A stretch of DNA of 64,000 nt from Peribacillus frigoritolerans (lineage in GTDB: Bacteria > Bacillota > Bacilli > Bacillales > Bacillaceae), in NCBI RefSeq assembly GCF_004358755.1, contig NZ_SMZY01000004.1:62001-126000 (forward strand). Reading direction: 5' to 3'. The notes beneath the pieces were generated by a model. The model was not told the DNA's origin and did no database searches. It saw only the letters and a program-made list of their open reading frames with translations. A program made the translations under genes and the position numbers. Of the stretch, positions 61,817 to 64,000 are shown piece after piece. Position 1 is the stretch's first letter. Every line of letters begins with the position of its first letter.

Positions 61817-62821
61817 ATGGATAAAAAAGTTGTGCTGAAAGTAAATAATCTCAAAACCTATTTTTCATCAAAAAAGGGCGTTACCAAAGCTGTCGATGGC
61901 ATTGATTTTGTTCTGCATGAAGGGGAAACCCTTGGGATTGTAGGGGAATCAGGCTGTGGAAAAAGTATGACATCGCTTTCCATCCTTCGTCTTATCCCCT
62001 CTCCCCCGGGAAAAATTGTTGATGGAACAATTAACTTTAAGGGGAAAGATATTTTACAAATGTCTGAGAAAGAGCTGCGTCAGATGAGAGGAAATCAAAT
62101 TTCGATGATTTTCCAAGAACCAATGACCTCTTTAAATCCAGTCATACGGGTTGGAGAACAAATTGCTGAAGCGATACGCGTTCATCAAAGGCTGTCTAAA
62201 AAGGACTCGTGGAAAAAAGCGGTTGAGATGCTGAATCTCGTTGGGATACCTTCTCCTGATAAACGAGCAAAACAGGAGCCCTTTCAGTTAAGCGGCGGAA
62301 TGCGTCAGAGGGTAATGATTGCAATGGCTCTAGTTTGTAATCCGGAGATATTAATTGCAGACGAACCGACTACAGCACTAGATGTAACTATACAAGCGCA
62401 AATCCTGGAATTAATGAAAGATCTTCAAAAGAAATTAAATATGGGCATTATTTTTATTACTCATGATCTTGGTGTTGTTGCTGAATTATGTGACAAAGTT
62501 GCTGTTATGTATGCAGGTCAGATCGTTGAATACAGTACAACTGAACAGCTATTTTCAAACCCGAAACACCCATACACAACCGGTCTCATGTCCTCTCTGC
62601 CTAAACTGTATGAAGATCAGGAAGAATTACAAACAATGAAAGGAAATGTCCCTTCGCCATACGATATGCCGAAGGGATGCCGTTTTTCTCCTCGATGTCC
62701 GCTGGCAACAGCGCAATGCCATGATGAGGAACCATCCCTTGCTACTTTAGAGGATGGCAGTCAAATTCGCTGTTTCCTTTATACCCCAGACTCACAAAAA
62801 AAAGGAGTGAAGGCAAAATGA
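61817..62821 (+). CDS. ABC transporter ATPase (DppD-like)
   Basis: This 334-residue protein has Walker [13 protein letters not shown], signature [14 protein letters not shown] and Walker [13 protein letters not shown]. The C-terminal oligopeptide extension has [15 protein letters not shown], where the cysteines bind a [4Fe-4S] cluster in relatives. It overlaps the next ATPase gene by four bases (ATGA). It powers the importer with its partner. Confidence 0.9.
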   Translation: MDKKVVLKVNNLKTYFSSKKGVTKAVDGIDFVLHEGETLGIVGESGCGKSMTSLSILRLIPSPPGKIVDGTINFKGKDILQMSEKELRQMRGNQISMIFQEPMTSLNPVIRVGEQIAEAIRVHQRLSKKDSWKKAVEMLNLVGIPSPDKRAKQEPFQLSGGMRQRVMIAMALVCNPEILIADEPTTALDVTIQAQILELMKDLQKKLNMGIIFITHDLGVVAELCDKVAVMYAGQIVEYSTTEQLFSNPKHPYTTGLMSSLPKLYEDQEELQTMKGNVPSPYDMPKGCRFSPRCPLATAQCHDEEPSLATLEDGSQIRCFLYTPDSQKKGVKAK

Positions 62822-63801
62822 CAGAAGCGATAGCAGTAAAAAAGCCATTATTAGAAATCAGTGGACTCAAGCAATACTTTCCTGTTAAACGTGAGTCTCT
62901 GTTTCAGCCCAAACAGGAAGTAAAAGCAGTTGATGACATCAGCTTCACCCTTTATGAAGGGGAAACATTAAGTATTGTTGGTGAATCGGGATGCGGAAAA
63001 TCAACTACCGGCCGTGCTATCCTGCAGCTGGAAAAACCAACTGAGGGAGTCATTAAATATAATGGAATAGACCTAACCAGTCTATCTAAAAGAGACCTAA
63101 GAAAAATGAGAGGTGATATTCAAGTTATCTTTCAGGATCCATATGCATCATTAAACCCGCGTCAAACCGTAAGAAAAATTTTGAAAGAAGCAATGACTAT
63201 TCAGAAGGTGCTTCCACCATCACAGCAAGAACGAAGAATGAAAGAACTCATGGATTATGTCGGCCTTCCACTTGCTTCATTAGACCGTTTACCTCATGAA
63301 TTCAGCGGCGGCCAAAGACAAAGAATCGGCATCGCCCGTGCGCTTTCAGTTAACCCTAAAATCATCATTTGTGATGAAGCCGTCTCTGCTCTCGATGTTT
63401 CCATTCAAGCACAAATTTTGAATTTATTAAAACGGCTTCAAAAAGAGCTGCAATTAACGTACCTATTTATTTCACACGATCTTAGTGTAGTAAGACATAT
63501 TTCTGATCGTGTGATGGTCATGTACTTAGGGAAGCTTGTGGAGGTAGGATCAAAACACCAATTGTTTCAGGAGCCGCAGCATCCCTATACAAAAGCATTA
63601 CTATCAGCAATTCCAGTGGCAGAAGTTTCAGCAAAGAAAAAAGAGAGAATCATTTTAAAAGGAGATGTTCCTTCTCCTTTAAATCCGCCGTCCGGATGCA
63701 AATTCCATACTCGCTGTCCTTTAGCAACAGATCTATGTATAGCTGAACTCCCCCCTATGATTGGAAAAGATGGTCATTTTTCCCGCTGTCATTACGTTTA
63801 A
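62818..63801 (+). CDS. ABC transporter ATPase (DppF-like)
   Basis: This 327-residue protein has Walker [15 protein letters not shown], signature FSGGQRQRIGIARA and Walker B IIICDEAVSALD, and ends with GCKFHTRCPLATDLC. Walker B differs slightly (CDEAVSALD) but the catalytic Glu is present, as usual for DppF/OppF. No terminator is seen directly after the stop. Confidence 0.9.
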   Translation: MTEAIAVKKPLLEISGLKQYFPVKRESLFQPKQEVKAVDDISFTLYEGETLSIVGESGCGKSTTGRAILQLEKPTEGVIKYNGIDLTSLSKRDLRKMRGDIQVIFQDPYASLNPRQTVRKILKEAMTIQKVLPPSQQERRMKELMDYVGLPLASLDRLPHEFSGGQRQRIGIARALSVNPKIIICDEAVSALDVSIQAQILNLLKRLQKELQLTYLFISHDLSVVRHISDRVMVMYLGKLVEVGSKHQLFQEPQHPYTKALLSAIPVAEVSAKKKERIILKGDVPSPLNPPSGCKFHTRCPLATDLCIAELPPMIGKDGHFSRCHYV

Positions 63802-63866
63802 TAGATGTTTTCAGAATCTTCTTTTTCTACTAGAATAGATACATAATTAGTTCGGGGAGTCTTACA

Positions 63867-64000
63867 ATGATTACACTTGAGTCCTTTTCCTTCTATATCA
63901 TGATTTGTGTTTTAGCCCCTTTACTCGGGGCTTTTAGCTTATTGTTCTTATTCATTTTTGAGAAAAGATTAGATCAATTAAAAAAGGAAAAAACAGAGTT
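63867..64000 (+). CDS. Start of a small membrane protein gene (cut by window end)
   Basis: An ATG at 63867, seven bases after GGGGAG (63854-63859), opens a frame to the window end. It encodes a hydrophobic helix (FYIMICVLAPLLGAFSLLFL) followed by a charged stretch (FEKRLDQLKKEKTE). This looks like a single-span protein with a cytosolic coiled-coil tail. The family cannot be told from 44 residues. Confidence 0.5.
   Translation, partial: MITLESFSFYIMICVLAPLLGAFSLLFLFIFEKRLDQLKKEKTE

Overview
The window looks like chromosomal DNA of a Bacillaceae bacterium (Bacillus/Metabacillus-like). Three things support this. The ribosome binding sites are strong AGGAGG-type sites, and TTG and GTG starts occur. 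A long run of genes matches, by protein content and order, the yfk-tre-yfl part of the Bacillus subtilis chromosome: yfkAB, yfkD, yfkE, yfkF, yfkH, yfkI, yfkJ, yfkK, yfkM, treR-treA-treP, yflK, yflL, nos/yflM. Control signals are also Bacillus-like: cre boxes, TreR-type palindromes and a sigma-B-type promoter. These identifications come from reading the proteins; no database search was run. I see no rRNA, tRNA, CRISPR array, phage module or transposase.

Layout. 1-5.6 kb: the end of a class I fumarase gene and a giant secreted protein that joins a phosphodiester glycosidase domain to a calcineurin-like phosphoesterase domain. 5.9-16 kb: the yfk block (radical SAM protein, Ca/H antiporter, MFS exporter, YihY, low-molecular-weight phosphatase, stress protein), with several very small genes. 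16-20 kb: an isolated SidA/IucD-type N-hydroxylase, an alpha/beta hydrolase and a phytoene-desaturase-like flavoprotein. 20.3-24.4 kb: the trehalose PTS operon with a legible promoter, two operators and two cre sites. 25-32.5 kb: photolyase, DUF429, VOC, MFS, MOSC and aldehyde dehydrogenase genes. 32.6-37.1 kb: an operon of an R2-like ligand-binding oxidase, an aldehyde dehydrogenase and an iron alcohol dehydrogenase, divergent from a LuxR-type regulator. 37.2-39.3 kb: acetyltransferase, acylphosphatase and bacterial nitric oxide synthase. 39.7-47.6 kb: a glucose-family PTS permease paired with an endonuclease/exonuclease/phosphatase-fold enzyme, a second YihY, DedA, an amino acid permease, a folate cyclo-ligase-like protein and YfmJ.

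47.6-54.3 kb is a complete 2-aminoethylphosphonate uptake and degradation operon: binding protein, ATPase, double permease, PhnX and PhnW, followed by a DeoR-type regulator. 54.5-63.8 kb is a catabolic island. A peptide/nickel-type ABC importer (binding protein on one strand, two permeases and two ATPases on the other) is linked to two paralogous cytosine-deaminase-like amidohydrolases and an EamA exporter. A gene remnant lies at its edge.

The strongest candidates for undescribed biology are the R2lox/ALDH/ADH/LuxR unit, the paired-amidohydrolase importer island, the PTS/EEP-fold pair and the glycosidase-phosphoesterase fusion. A family of MITE-like intergenic repeats with shared terminal inverted repeats is also present, including a copy that has lost its core.
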